A stretch of 64,000 nucleotides of DNA from contig CAVPNX010000004.1 in assembly GCA_963706885.1 (NCBI GenBank), forward strand, positions 62,001 to 126,000. Direction: 5' to 3'. The first letter of the stretch is position 1; the number at the start of each line of letters is the position of its first letter. Below the pieces are notes generated by a model, which was given only the letters and a program-made list of their open reading frames with translations, had not been told where the DNA came from and did not search any database. This document shows, in pieces, positions 25,676 to 34,189 of this stretch. Source of the stretch: Prado023 sp963706885 (lineage in GTDB: Bacteria; Actinomycetota; Actinomycetes; S36-B12; CAIYMF01). A program made the translations under genes and the position numbers.

Positions 25676-27444
25676 TCCGCACCCATGAGGCCGGCACCCT
25701 GCGCGCCGAGGACATCGGGCAGACCGTGACCCTGGCCGGCTGGATCGGCCGCCGCCGTGACCACGGCGGAGTGGCCTTCCTGGACCTGCGCGACGGCTCG
25801 GGGATCGTGCAGGTCGTGGTCCACGACCCTCAGGTGGCCCACCCCCTGCGCAACGAGTTCTGCGTGAAGGTCGTCGGCGAGGTCGTCGCCCGCCCGGAGG
25901 GCAACGAGAACGAGGACCTGGACACCGGCGCCATCGAGGTGATGGTCGAGACCCTCGAGGTGCTCTCCGAGGCCGCGCCGCTGCCGTTCCCCATCGACGA
26001 GCACGTCGAGGTCGGCGAGGAGGCGCGCCTGCGCTACCGCTACCTCGACCTGCGCCGCCCCGAGCCGGCCCGGATCATGCGGCTGCGCTCGCGGGTCAAC
26101 CAGATCGCCCGCGAGGTGCTGTTCGCCCGCGACTTCCTGGAGATCGAGACGCCCACGCTCACGCGTTCGACGCCGGAGGGGGCGCGCGACTTCCTCGTGC
26201 CCGTCCGGCTGCAGCCGGGCAACTGGTACGCGCTGCCCCAGTCCCCGCAGCTGTTCAAGCAGCTGCTGATGGTGGCCGGCATGGAGCGCTACTTCCAGAT
26301 CGCGCGCTGCTACCGCGACGAGGACTTCCGCAAGGACCGCCAGCCGGAGTTCACACAGCTCGACATCGAGATGAGCTTCGTGGAGCAGTCCGACGTGCTG
26401 GCCGTCGGCGAGGACGTCGTCCGCGCGCTGTGGGCCGGGACTGTGGGCCACGAGATCGCCGAGTTCCCGCACATGACCTTCGCCGAGGCGATGCGCCGGT
26501 TCGGCTCCGACAAGCCGGACCTGCGCTTCGGCGTCGAGCTCGTGGAGCTCACCGAGTACTTCGCCGGGACGCCCTTCCGGGTGTTCCAGGCGCCCTACGT
26601 CGGTGCGGTGGTCATGCCCGGGGGCGGCTCGCAGCCACGACGCACGTTCGACGCGTGGCAGGAGTGGGCCAAGCAGCGCGGGGCACGGGGGTTGGCCTAC
26701 GTCACCCTGGCCGAGGACGGCACCCTCGGCGGGCCGGTCGCCAAGAACCTCACCGAGGCCGAGCGTGACGGGCTGGCTGCCGCGACCGGCGCCCAGCCGG
26801 GGGACTGCATCTTCTTCGCGGCCGGGCCGGCCACCGAGGCCCGGGCCCTGCTCGGCGCCGCGCGCCTGGAGATCGCCGAGCGCTGCGACCTGATCGACCC
26901 CGACGCGTGGTCCTTCCTCTGGGTGGTGGACGCACCGGTGTTCGAGGCGGTCGTCGACGACGACGGCACGCCGGGCTGGACGGCCGTGCACCACCCGTTC
27001 ACCTCACCGAACGCCGAGTGGATCGACCGATTCGAGGAGTCGCCGGGGGAGGCCCTGGCCTACGCCTACGACATGGTCTGCAACGGCAACGAGATCGGGG
27101 GCGGGTCGATCCGTATCCACCGCGCCGACGTGCAGAGCCGGGTGTTCTCCGTGCTGGGCATCGATGAGCAGGAGGCCCGGGACAAGTTCGGCTTCCTGCT
27201 CGAGGCGTTCGCCTACGGGCCCCCGCCGCATGGTGGCATCGCCTTCGGCTGGGACCGGATCGTGATGCTGCTGACCGGCGCGTCATCGCTTCGCGAGGTC
27301 ATCGCGTTCCCCAAGACCGGAGCGGGTCACGACCCCCTGACCGGGGCACCCACGCCGATCACCGGCGCCCAGCGCAAGGAGGCCGGGATCGATGCGCAGC
27401 CGGCCGCCACGGGGTCTGCACCCCAGCCCGCGCCGGGTGCGTGA
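25672..27444 (+). CDS. aspS: Aspartate--tRNA ligase
   Basis: This is a 590-residue bacterial-type class IIb synthetase. The N-terminal OB anticodon domain begins TLAGWIGRRRDHGG. Motif 2 includes CYRDEDFRKDRQPEF, an inserted GAD domain occupies the middle, and motif 3 is GIAFGWDRIVMLL. An Ala/Pro-rich C-terminal tail of about 20 residues follows. Whether it also charges tRNA-Asn cannot be told from this window. Confidence 0.97.
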   Translation: MIRTHEAGTLRAEDIGQTVTLAGWIGRRRDHGGVAFLDLRDGSGIVQVVVHDPQVAHPLRNEFCVKVVGEVVARPEGNENEDLDTGAIEVMVETLEVLSEAAPLPFPIDEHVEVGEEARLRYRYLDLRRPEPARIMRLRSRVNQIAREVLFARDFLEIETPTLTRSTPEGARDFLVPVRLQPGNWYALPQSPQLFKQLLMVAGMERYFQIARCYRDEDFRKDRQPEFTQLDIEMSFVEQSDVLAVGEDVVRALWAGTVGHEIAEFPHMTFAEAMRRFGSDKPDLRFGVELVELTEYFAGTPFRVFQAPYVGAVVMPGGGSQPRRTFDAWQEWAKQRGARGLAYVTLAEDGTLGGPVAKNLTEAERDGLAAATGAQPGDCIFFAAGPATEARALLGAARLEIAERCDLIDPDAWSFLWVVDAPVFEAVVDDDGTPGWTAVHHPFTSPNAEWIDRFEESPGEALAYAYDMVCNGNEIGGGSIRIHRADVQSRVFSVLGIDEQEARDKFGFLLEAFAYGPPPHGGIAFGWDRIVMLLTGASSLREVIAFPKTGAGHDPLTGAPTPITGAQRKEAGIDAQPAATGSAPQPAPGA

Positions 27445-27506
27445 GGGCTTCGTAGGCTGGGGATCCGGACCGCGAGGACCGGACGCACACGTCAGGAAGG
27501 TGCCGC

Positions 27507-28103
27507 ATGCGGACCCACATGGTCAGGGGATGGATCGTCGGCCTCCTCGCCGCGCTGGCACTCGTGCTCGCTGGGGCGCCGGCCGGGGCGCACTCCGACC
27601 TCGAATCCTCGGATCCGCAGGACGGGGCGACCCTCGCGTCGGCTCCGGCGGCCATCTCGTTCGTGTTCAACGAGGAGATCCTGCCGCAGGGCAACGCCGT
27701 GACCCTCACCGACGTCGCCGCGGACGAGCGCCTGCCCGTGGGCCCGGTCGAGGTCGATGGGGACATGGTCTCGGTGACCTGGCCGCAGTCCAGCCCCGCG
27801 GGGGAGTTCCGAGCGGCCTTCCGGGTGGTCTCCGCAGATGGGCACCCGATCGACGGGACGATCACCTTCACGGTCGAGCAGGCCGTCGGGGTGGAGCCGG
27901 CGAGTCCCTCGGCAGGTCCGTCCGTGGCCCCGTCGGCCGAATCCACGCCCATCCCGTCGGCGACCGCGCCCTCCGCCGCGGGGACACCCGTCGCAGCGAC
28001 CACCGAGTCGGACTCCGGCATGCCGATCTGGGCCATGGGCCTCGGGGTGGCGGCCCTGGCAGCGATGGGCATCGCTGTCTGGAGCAGGAGCCGCGCACGA
28101 TGA
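27507..28103 (+). CDS. copC: Copper-binding protein CopC
   Basis: The protein has 198 residues: a signal peptide (about residues 1-29), then a mature N-terminus beginning with His (HSDLESSDPQDG), the usual copper ligand. The second ligand motif is in VVSADGHPIDG. A Pro/Ser/Ala linker of about 45 residues leads to a C-terminal membrane helix and RSRAR, so the domain is tethered outside the membrane. It overlaps copD-ctaG (ATGA). It probably hands copper to that permease for oxidase assembly or tolerance. Confidence 0.92.
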   Translation: MRTHMVRGWIVGLLAALALVLAGAPAGAHSDLESSDPQDGATLASAPAAISFVFNEEILPQGNAVTLTDVAADERLPVGPVEVDGDMVSVTWPQSSPAGEFRAAFRVVSADGHPIDGTITFTVEQAVGVEPASPSAGPSVAPSAESTPIPSATAPSAAGTPVAATTESDSGMPIWAMGLGVAALAAMGIAVWSRSRAR

Positions 28104-30115
28104 CCGCCACGACCACCCCAGACGCGCCAGGGACCCTGACGGCTCCGCCCGGTCGGTCCGGGCTCCTGCCCCGCGTCCTGTGGTCGGCGGCGGCCCTCGT
28201 CGCGCTGGTCCTGGCGGCGGTGGCCGCACAGATCTGGTGGCAGCCCGTCGGTGACGGGCTGCCCGACGCCGGGTGGTTCGTGGTCAACGGACTGCCGGTC
28301 CTGCGGCTGGTCTCCCTGCTCGCCGGTGGGGTGATGGTGGGCTTCGGGCTGTCTGCTGTGGCCCTCGACCCCGGAGCGCGCAGCGGACTGACCCGATCGG
28401 GCCGCCGGGACCTGGGCGTCGCCGCGGTGTGGGCGTTCGTCCTGGGTGTGACCAGCATCGTGTTCGCGCTGTTCACCCTCGCCGACGTCCTGGGCATCGG
28501 GCTGGTCGACCTGACCGCTCCGGGGCTGGTCTCGACCTACCTGTGGGACGTCGAGGTCAGCCGCGCCTTCCTGATCTCCGGCGCAGTGGGCCTTGCCGTC
28601 GGGGTCGGGTTCACGATGGTCCGCTCGCTGGGCGGTGCCGCGGGATGGCTGGCCGTGGGCCTCGTCGCCGTGGGGATCCCCTCACTGACCGGGCATGCGG
28701 CTGGGCTTGGGTCGCACTCCCTGGCGCTGATCAGCGGGTTCCTGCACGCCGTGGCTGCTGCCGCGTGGGGGGGTGGGGTCGTGGCCCTGGCCACGCACGC
28801 CGTGCGTGGTTCGGCCCACATGGGCGAGCGGGTTCGTCGGTTCGGTGTGGTGGCGATCGTGTCGGTGGCCACGCTCGCGGTCACCGGGTTCGCCTCCGCG
28901 GCGACCCGGATGGAGTCGGTCAGCCAACTGGTGACCACCCCCTACGGGCGGACCGTGCTGGTCAAGATCATCGCCCTGGTGCTCGCCGTGGCCCTCGGCG
29001 GCATGGTGCGCCGGGCGTGGCGCTCCCAGGGATCCGGGGTGGGGTCCGGCCGGTTGCTGGCAGAGGTGGTGGCACTCGGGTCCGCGCTCGGCCTGGCCGT
29101 GGTGCTGGCCCGCTCGGAGTTCCCCCGGCAGGCGATCAGCCTGCCCACGCTCGGCGAGGACCTCATCGGCTACCTGTACCCCCCGGCCCCCACGTTCGCA
29201 ACGGTGGCCTTCGGGTGGCACCCGGACTGGGTCTGGCTGACGGCCGCGCTGCTGGCCATCGCGCTCTACGCAGCGGGCTACTGGCTGCTGCGCCGCCGCG
29301 GGGACTCCTGGCCGGTCGCGCGCCTGGCCGCCTGGACGTTCGGATGGGCGGTCGTGATCTGGGCCACGAGCGCCGGGGTGGCCTGGTATGCCCCGGTGTC
29401 GTTCACGCTGCACATGATCTCGCACATGGCGTTGGCCATGCTGGCGCCGGTCTTCCTCGTGCTGGGGGCTCCGATCACCCTCGCCCTGCGGGTGATCCCG
29501 GCTGCCCACGGAGGGGAGCGTGGCCCGCGGGAGTGGATCACGTGGGCGCTGCACTCGCCGGTGACGCGGTTCGTGACCCACCCGTTGTACGTGCTGTTCA
29601 TCTACACCGTCGGGCTCTACGGGCTGTACTACACGGACCTGTACGCCACGTTGATGTCGTCGCACCTCGGGCACTTCGTGATGCAGGTGCACTTCCTGGC
29701 CGCCGGCTACCTGTTCTACTGGGTCGTGATCGGCGTTGATGCCGGCCCACGGCGCCTGGGCTACCCGGCGCGGCTGATCCTGCTCATGGCCTCCCTGGTG
29801 ATCCACTCGTTCTTCGCGGTGCCGATGATGATGACCGAGGTGCCGATGGTGCAGGGGTGGTACGACGTGGTCATGCCGCCCTGGTTGACCGACCCCGTGG
29901 CCGACACCCGTACGGCGGGGGCGATCGCCTGGGGCTTCGGCGAGATCCCGACCCTCGTCGTGGCGATCGTCCTGGGGTTCCAGTGGGCGCGCTCCGACGA
30001 GCGCGAGGCCCGGCGCATGGACCGGCGTGCCGATCTGGACGGCGACGCCGAGCTCACCGCCTACAACGCCCGCCTTGCCCGGCTCAACGCAGCCGACGAG
30101 GCCGACGACCGCTAG
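28100..30115 (+). CDS. CopD-CtaG fusion copper permease/cytochrome oxidase assembly protein
   Basis: This is a 671-residue polytopic membrane protein. The N-terminal half is a CopD copper permease domain of about eight helices, with conserved His residues in GHAAGLGSHSLALISGFLHAVAAA. The C-terminal half is a CtaG/caa3 oxidase assembly domain, with SFTLHMISHMALAMLAP, SHLGHFVMQVHFLAAGYLFYW and FFAVPMMM. Such fusions are common in actinobacteria. The stop codon shares CTAG with the stop of the opposite gene. The upstream open frame overlapping copC is ignored. Confidence 0.92.
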   Translation: MTATTTPDAPGTLTAPPGRSGLLPRVLWSAAALVALVLAAVAAQIWWQPVGDGLPDAGWFVVNGLPVLRLVSLLAGGVMVGFGLSAVALDPGARSGLTRSGRRDLGVAAVWAFVLGVTSIVFALFTLADVLGIGLVDLTAPGLVSTYLWDVEVSRAFLISGAVGLAVGVGFTMVRSLGGAAGWLAVGLVAVGIPSLTGHAAGLGSHSLALISGFLHAVAAAAWGGGVVALATHAVRGSAHMGERVRRFGVVAIVSVATLAVTGFASAATRMESVSQLVTTPYGRTVLVKIIALVLAVALGGMVRRAWRSQGSGVGSGRLLAEVVALGSALGLAVVLARSEFPRQAISLPTLGEDLIGYLYPPAPTFATVAFGWHPDWVWLTAALLAIALYAAGYWLLRRRGDSWPVARLAAWTFGWAVVIWATSAGVAWYAPVSFTLHMISHMALAMLAPVFLVLGAPITLALRVIPAAHGGERGPREWITWALHSPVTRFVTHPLYVLFIYTVGLYGLYYTDLYATLMSSHLGHFVMQVHFLAAGYLFYWVVIGVDAGPRRLGYPARLILLMASLVIHSFFAVPMMMTEVPMVQGWYDVVMPPWLTDPVADTRTAGAIAWGFGEIPTLVVAIVLGFQWARSDEREARRMDRRADLDGDAELTAYNARLARLNAADEADDR

Positions 30116-31449
30116 GACGGATCGGGGCCGGGCTCGCTGCTGGTCGCGGCCTCAGCGGGCGTGGTGCCGATGCCACCGGCGGCGGGTGCTGCCATCGCAG
30201 GAGCCGCGTCGACCACAGCATCCTCGGCCTCCGGGGCGCTCGCCTGCGCAACGACTGCGCCGGTGCGGGGCTGTTCGTACCCGCGCCCGGAGCCCTCGAT
30301 GATCTCCACGAGGAGCAGCGCCACCGCCGTGGCCACGCACGTCCAGAAGATCTCGGTCGGGCTGAGGCGATCGGCCAGGATCAGGTAGGCCAGGGCCAGG
30401 ACCAGCACGATCCCGCGCAGCGTCGGGACGAGCATCGGGTGCTCGGAGGTGAAGCGGCCCACCGGGCCGTCAGCCAGGGGGCTGCCCCAGCGGTGAGCCG
30501 CCCCGGCGATCGCGTCGCGCACCTTGCGGCCCGACTTCGTCCCGCCGGCCAGCCAGCCGCCGAGGATCAGGGCGATTCCCAGGCTCATGAGGACCAGCAG
30601 GGCGTTGATGAGGAACCGGAGCAGGTTCGAGGTCAGGGCGGACAGGACGCCGGCGTAGTCAGCCGGAGCCTGAGTGATCAGGGCCGCTTCGCCGAGGTTG
30701 AGTGCGGCGAACATGAGCGCACCGCCGAGCAGCATGCCCAGCCCGGCCCACATGGCGCCCCGGGACTTGGGCCGCCACAGCACGATGCCCACGAGGAACA
30801 TCACGAGGACCACGGGCAGCAGGTAGCTGGCGACCGGCAGGAAGATGCTCAGGGCGTCGGCTGCGAGCTGCAGGTTGGGCGCATCGGCCAGGACCACCTC
30901 GCGGCCCGGGACGTCGAGGCTGTCCACGAAGGGGACGCCACGGGCGGTCAGCTCGGCGGTCACCTTGTCCACCGCCACCTTCGTGTCCAGCACGATCTGC
31001 CCCTCCTCCAGGGTCACCGCGGCGTTGGTGGTGTCCCGGTTGATGAGCTTCACGAACTGCTCCTGGAGCAGGGTGGACAGCGACAACCAGAGGTCGCCGA
31101 ACCGCTCGCTCTGGGTGTAGGAGGTGACGCCGGACTCGATCGCCCCGTTGATCCCGGACGCGATGCCCGAGGCGATGGCCGAGTCCGGGCGGACCTCGGC
31201 CAGGGGGCCGTTCAGCTCGGCCAGGGCCTTCTCCACGCGCGCCTGCACATCGAGGGCCTCGATCACCGCGCCGGAGACCTCCGTGGCGACGGCCTGCTGG
31301 ACGGCGGGGTCCTCGGCCAGCGGTTCCAGCGTCTCGACGAAGAGGTCGGTCTCGGTGATGGTGCGTTCGGCCCAGAGGGCGCCGACCGCGAACGGGGCGA
31401 GCAGACTCGCGACGAGGATGAGCAGGGCAGCAATGATTCGACGGGCCAT
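30112..31449 (-). CDS. Polytopic membrane protein of unknown function
   Basis: This is a 445-residue protein. One N-terminal helix or uncleaved signal (residues 5-27) is followed by an external region of about 170 residues with a TETDLFVETLEPLAEDPAVQQAVA pattern. Five or six helices lie between about residues 205 and 385, and an Ala/Pro/Glu-rich tail of about 60 residues ends it. It resembles conserved actinobacterial membrane proteins without assigned function. Its TAG overlaps the copD-ctaG TAG in CTAG. Confidence 0.8.
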   Translation of the reverse strand: MARRIIAALLILVASLLAPFAVGALWAERTITETDLFVETLEPLAEDPAVQQAVATEVSGAVIEALDVQARVEKALAELNGPLAEVRPDSAIASGIASGINGAIESGVTSYTQSERFGDLWLSLSTLLQEQFVKLINRDTTNAAVTLEEGQIVLDTKVAVDKVTAELTARGVPFVDSLDVPGREVVLADAPNLQLAADALSIFLPVASYLLPVVLVMFLVGIVLWRPKSRGAMWAGLGMLLGGALMFAALNLGEAALITQAPADYAGVLSALTSNLLRFLINALLVLMSLGIALILGGWLAGGTKSGRKVRDAIAGAAHRWGSPLADGPVGRFTSEHPMLVPTLRGIVLVLALAYLILADRLSPTEIFWTCVATAVALLLVEIIEGSGRGYEQPRTGAVVAQASAPEAEDAVVDAAPAMAAPAAGGIGTTPAEAATSSEPGPDPS

Positions 31450-31455
31450 ATGCCC

Positions 31456-31461
31456 ACAGTA
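31456..31461 (-). promoter_or_regulatory. Leaderless-type -10 box of the membrane protein gene
   Basis: TACTGT on the minus strand ends 6 bases before the ATG at 31449, the same box and spacing as at the DUF3048 gene. Confidence 0.55.
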
Positions 31462-31470
31462 GACCCAGAA

Positions 31471-32349
31471 TCAGGCGATTCCGGCGGTCACGCGGCCACT
31501 TGCCCAGCGGTATCCGACCTCGTACCCGAGGGACGAGTAGACAGCCCGGGCCGATCGGTTCGCCGCGTGCATCCCCAGCGTGACCGCCGGGGCGCCGTCG
31601 GCCAGGGCATCACGGGTCAGTCGGGAGCACAGGTCGCGGGACAGGCCGCGCCCGCGCCAGTCCGGATGGGTGGCGACCGATCCCAGGTGCGGGATCCCGG
31701 CACGCATCGTCGTGACGGCTGCGATCGCGACGAGATCGTCGGGGGAGTCTCCGGTTTGCGGGTCGGGCGGCTGCACATGTCGGTTGATGTGTACGGAATC
31801 GACCATCCGATCGTCGATTCCGTACACATCAACGGAGCCGGCCCCGATGCCCCACCAGCCCTGGATCCGCGGGTCGCCGGGGCGGACCATCGCATCGGGG
31901 GACGCGATCGCCAGCAGGGCCCGGATCCGCGGATCGTCCGGGTCGAGGGCGACGACCCGGGACTCCCCGGGACGGGCCGGTGGAGCGGCCCGGGTGAACC
32001 ACCAGTCCCACTCCCAGTGCTCGACCGGGCGCAGTTCCGCGGGCAGCAACGGGAAGGTCCGCCGCTCGACCGTGAGTCCCTCCGGTGGGCCCCCGGCGTC
32101 GACCAGGGCGAGCACGCAGCGGGCCACCGTCGTCGGGTCCTGGCCCATCGCGATGATCCAGGGTCGGTCCCACGTGGCGTGCAGGGAGCGCCACGCGGCC
32201 GCTCCGGTCTCCGCGTGCACGTCGGACACCACGTCCAGGCGGGCCCCGACCTCGAGGTAGGCCTGCACCCCCCGATCGAGCCCGGCGAGGGCCACGCGGA
32301 TCCGATCGGCCAGTGAGGGGTCGGGGCCGTGGGTCACGGTGCCTATCAT
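31471..32349 (-). CDS. GNAT family N-acetyltransferase carrying an in-frame palindromic element
   Basis: This is a 292-residue protein. The C-terminal GNAT domain has the acetyl-CoA loop in VATHPDWRGRGLSRDLC (R-x2-G-x-G-type) and the AANRSARAVYSSLGYE segment. The N-terminal 150 residues form a second, degenerate domain. Between WWGIGAGS and DDLVAIAAVTTMRAG, where related proteins have a short hairpin loop, about 30 extra residues are present. The first 17 of these (VDVYGIDDRMVDSVHIN) are encoded by palindromic element PE-B at 31783-31833. The acceptor substrate is unknown. The ATG at 32349 is 6 bases from the divergent rarA start, and no clear ribosome binding site is seen. Confidence 0.85.
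   Translation of the reverse strand: MIGTVTHGPDPSLADRIRVALAGLDRGVQAYLEVGARLDVVSDVHAETGAAAWRSLHATWDRPWIIAMGQDPTTVARCVLALVDAGGPPEGLTVERRTFPLLPAELRPVEHWEWDWWFTRAAPPARPGESRVVALDPDDPRIRALLAIASPDAMVRPGDPRIQGWWGIGAGSVDVYGIDDRMVDSVHINRHVQPPDPQTGDSPDDLVAIAAVTTMRAGIPHLGSVATHPDWRGRGLSRDLCSRLTRDALADGAPAVTLGMHAANRSARAVYSSLGYEVGYRWASGRVTAGIA
31783..31833. repeat. Palindromic element PE-B, copy 1 (inside the GNAT gene)
   Basis: Two perfect 21-bp arms (31783-31803 and 31813-31833) flank a 9-base spacer. The arms contain TGTGTACGGAATCGAC and its complement. Copy 2 lies inside aroK at 57293-57343. Both copies are read in the same phase, giving V-x-V-x-G-I-D-x4/5-D-S-V-H-x-N. Confidence 0.85.
32344..32349 (+). 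promoter_or_regulatory. Leaderless-type -10 box of rarA
   Basis: TATCAT ends 6 bases before the GTG at 32356 and lies over the GNAT start codon on the other strand. rarA transcription would begin at its start codon. Confidence 0.5.
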
Positions 32350-32355
32350 GGCGGC

Positions 32356-33735
32356 GTGCCCGGCCCGTCCCGAACGACCCCCTCCGGCCCGTCGCTGTTC
32401 GACGCGCCGGGGCTCAGCGACCGATCGGTGGATGCCGCCGCACCGCTGGCGGTCCGGATGCGGCCTCGGGAGCTCTCCGAGCTCGTCGGGCAGGGCGACC
32501 TCGTGGCCCCCGGGTCGCCGCTGCGCCGGCTCATCGACGGGTCGGGGGCCAGCTCGATCATCCTGTGGGGGCCGCCCGGGACCGGCAAGACCACGATCGC
32601 CTCGCTGGTCAGCGGGGCCGCGGGCCGGCGGTTCGTCGAGCTCAGCGCCGTGACCGCGGGGGTCAAGGACGTGCGGGCTGCGATCGACACCGCGCGGATG
32701 TCCGGTGTCCCCACCGTCCTGTTCATCGACGAGGTGCACCGGTTCACCCGCACCCAGCAGGACGCACTGCTGCCCGGAGTGGAGAACGGATGGGTGACGC
32801 TGGTCGCGGCGACCACCGAGAACCCGAGCTTCTCGGTCGTCTCCCCGTTGCTGTCCCGGTCGCTGCTGCTCACCCTGAGCCCGCTGACCGACGACCAGGT
32901 CGGCGAGCTCCTCGACCGGGCCGTCGAGGACCCCCGGGGCCTGGCGGGTCGGGTCCGCCTCTCGGCCGGGGCCCGCACCGACCTCATCCGCTACTCGGGG
33001 GGTGATGCCCGCCGGGCGCTGACCTACCTCGAGGCCGCTGCCGAGGGCGTCGCCGAGGCCGGTACCGGTGCGGCCGACGAATCGGCGGGGGAGCCGCCGG
33101 AGATCAGCGCCGAGCACGTCGGGGTGGCCGTCCAGAGGGCGCTGGTCCGCTACGACCGCACCGGCGACCAGCACTACGACGTGATCTCGGCGTTCATCAA
33201 GAGCGTGCGCGGCAGTGACGTCGATGCCGCGCTGCACTACCTCGCCCGGATGATCGAGGCGGGGGAGGACCCGCGGTTCATCGCCCGCCGGCTGGTGATC
33301 CTGGCCAGCGAGGACATCGGGCTGGCCGACCCGAGTGCGCTGGGGGTGGCGACCGCGGCCATGACCTCGTCGGCTCAGATCGGCCTGCCGGAGGCCCGCC
33401 TGCCGCTGGCCCAGGCCACGATCCACCTCGCGCTGGCCCCGAAGTCGAACGCGGTGATCCGGGCCATCGACGCTGCCCAGGCCGATGTGCGGGCGGGGCG
33501 GGTCGGGACGGTCCCGGCGCACCTGCGCGACGGGCACTACCCGAACGCGGCTGCGGTGGGCGTTGTCGGCTACCGCTACCCGCACGATGATCCGTCGGGG
33601 GTGCTGCCGCAGCAGTACGCCCCGGACGTGGTCGTCGGGCGGCGCTACTACGAGCCCGGTGGCCATGGTGCGGAGGCCCGGCTCGGTGAGGTCCTGGCCC
33701 GCCTTCGCGACGCCCTCGGCCCCCGAACCCCGTAG
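32356..33735 (+). CDS. rarA: Replication-associated recombination protein RarA (MgsA)
   Basis: This is a 459-residue AAA+ ATPase acting at stalled replication forks. Walker A is GPPGTGKTT, Walker B is LFIDEVHRF, and sensor 1 is AATTENPSF. The C-terminal MgsA tetramerisation region includes YDVISAFIKSVRGSD and ARMIEAGEDPRFIARRLV. The GTG start (VPGPSRTT) is preferred over an upstream ATG because it fits the -10 box and the family N-terminus. The stop overlaps an inverted repeat at 33735. Confidence 0.93.
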   Translation: MPGPSRTTPSGPSLFDAPGLSDRSVDAAAPLAVRMRPRELSELVGQGDLVAPGSPLRRLIDGSGASSIILWGPPGTGKTTIASLVSGAAGRRFVELSAVTAGVKDVRAAIDTARMSGVPTVLFIDEVHRFTRTQQDALLPGVENGWVTLVAATTENPSFSVVSPLLSRSLLLTLSPLTDDQVGELLDRAVEDPRGLAGRVRLSAGARTDLIRYSGGDARRALTYLEAAAEGVAEAGTGAADESAGEPPEISAEHVGVAVQRALVRYDRTGDQHYDVISAFIKSVRGSDVDAALHYLARMIEAGEDPRFIARRLVILASEDIGLADPSALGVATAAMTSSAQIGLPEARLPLAQATIHLALAPKSNAVIRAIDAAQADVRAGRVGTVPAHLRDGHYPNAAAVGVVGYRYPHDDPSGVLPQQYAPDVVVGRRYYEPGGHGAEARLGEVLARLRDALGPRTP

Positions 33736-33777
33736 TGCTGTCGATTCCGACCTTCTGACCGTCGGCTTCGACAGCAC
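33735..33777. terminator. Inverted repeat at the end of rarA
   Basis: Two 17-bp arms with 2 mismatches (beginning GTGCTGTCGATTCCGAC) flank a 9-base loop, starting in the rarA stop codon. It could end rarA transcription. Its arm and loop size resemble PE-B, and it shares the string GTCGATTCCG with a PE-B arm, so it may be a diverged relative. Confidence 0.5.
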
Positions 33778-33831
33778 AGGCCCCGGGGCCGGGTGGCAGC
33801 CGCCGATTCGGTGCGCCCCCGGGCTTCGGAA

Positions 33832-33837
33832 TAGGGT
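33832..33837 (+). promoter_or_regulatory. Leaderless-type -10 box of the DUF6167 gene
   Basis: TAGGGT ends 7 bases before the ATG at 33845. Confidence 0.45.
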
Positions 33838-33844
33838 TCGGCCC

Positions 33845-34189
33845 ATGAGTCGGACGTTCTGGATGGTGGTGGGGGCTGTCGGCGGGGTGGTCGCGTACCG
33901 CAAGGGCACGCAGGCTGCCGTGCGCGCGAAGGAGCTGGGCCCGCTGGGCTCGGCGCAGGTGGCTGCGCAGACCACCAGCAAGCTGGCCGGGCGGACCGCG
34001 AACGGACTGGGACGCCTGCAGGACGTCAAGGCCCGACGCGAGGGACGGCTGCTCACGGGCACGGCGCAGGAGGTCACCAGCGGCCCGCCGCCGGCCGACT
34101 GGGTGCCGGCACCCGTGGCGGGAGCCGCGCCCACGTCCCCACCCGCACCCGCGCCCGCACCCGCGCCGACGAGGAACGGTCACCGATGA
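33845..34189 (+). CDS. DUF6167-like small membrane protein
   Basis: This is a 114-residue protein with one N-terminal helix (TFWMVVGAVGGVVAY), a basic amphipathic region and a Pro/Ala-rich tail. It lies directly before alaS and overlaps it (ATGA). That position and layout match the DUF6167 proteins seen between rarA and alaS in other actinobacteria. Function is unknown. Confidence 0.7.
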   Translation: MSRTFWMVVGAVGGVVAYRKGTQAAVRAKELGPLGSAQVAAQTTSKLAGRTANGLGRLQDVKARREGRLLTGTAQEVTSGPPPADWVPAPVAGAAPTSPPAPAPAPAPTRNGHR

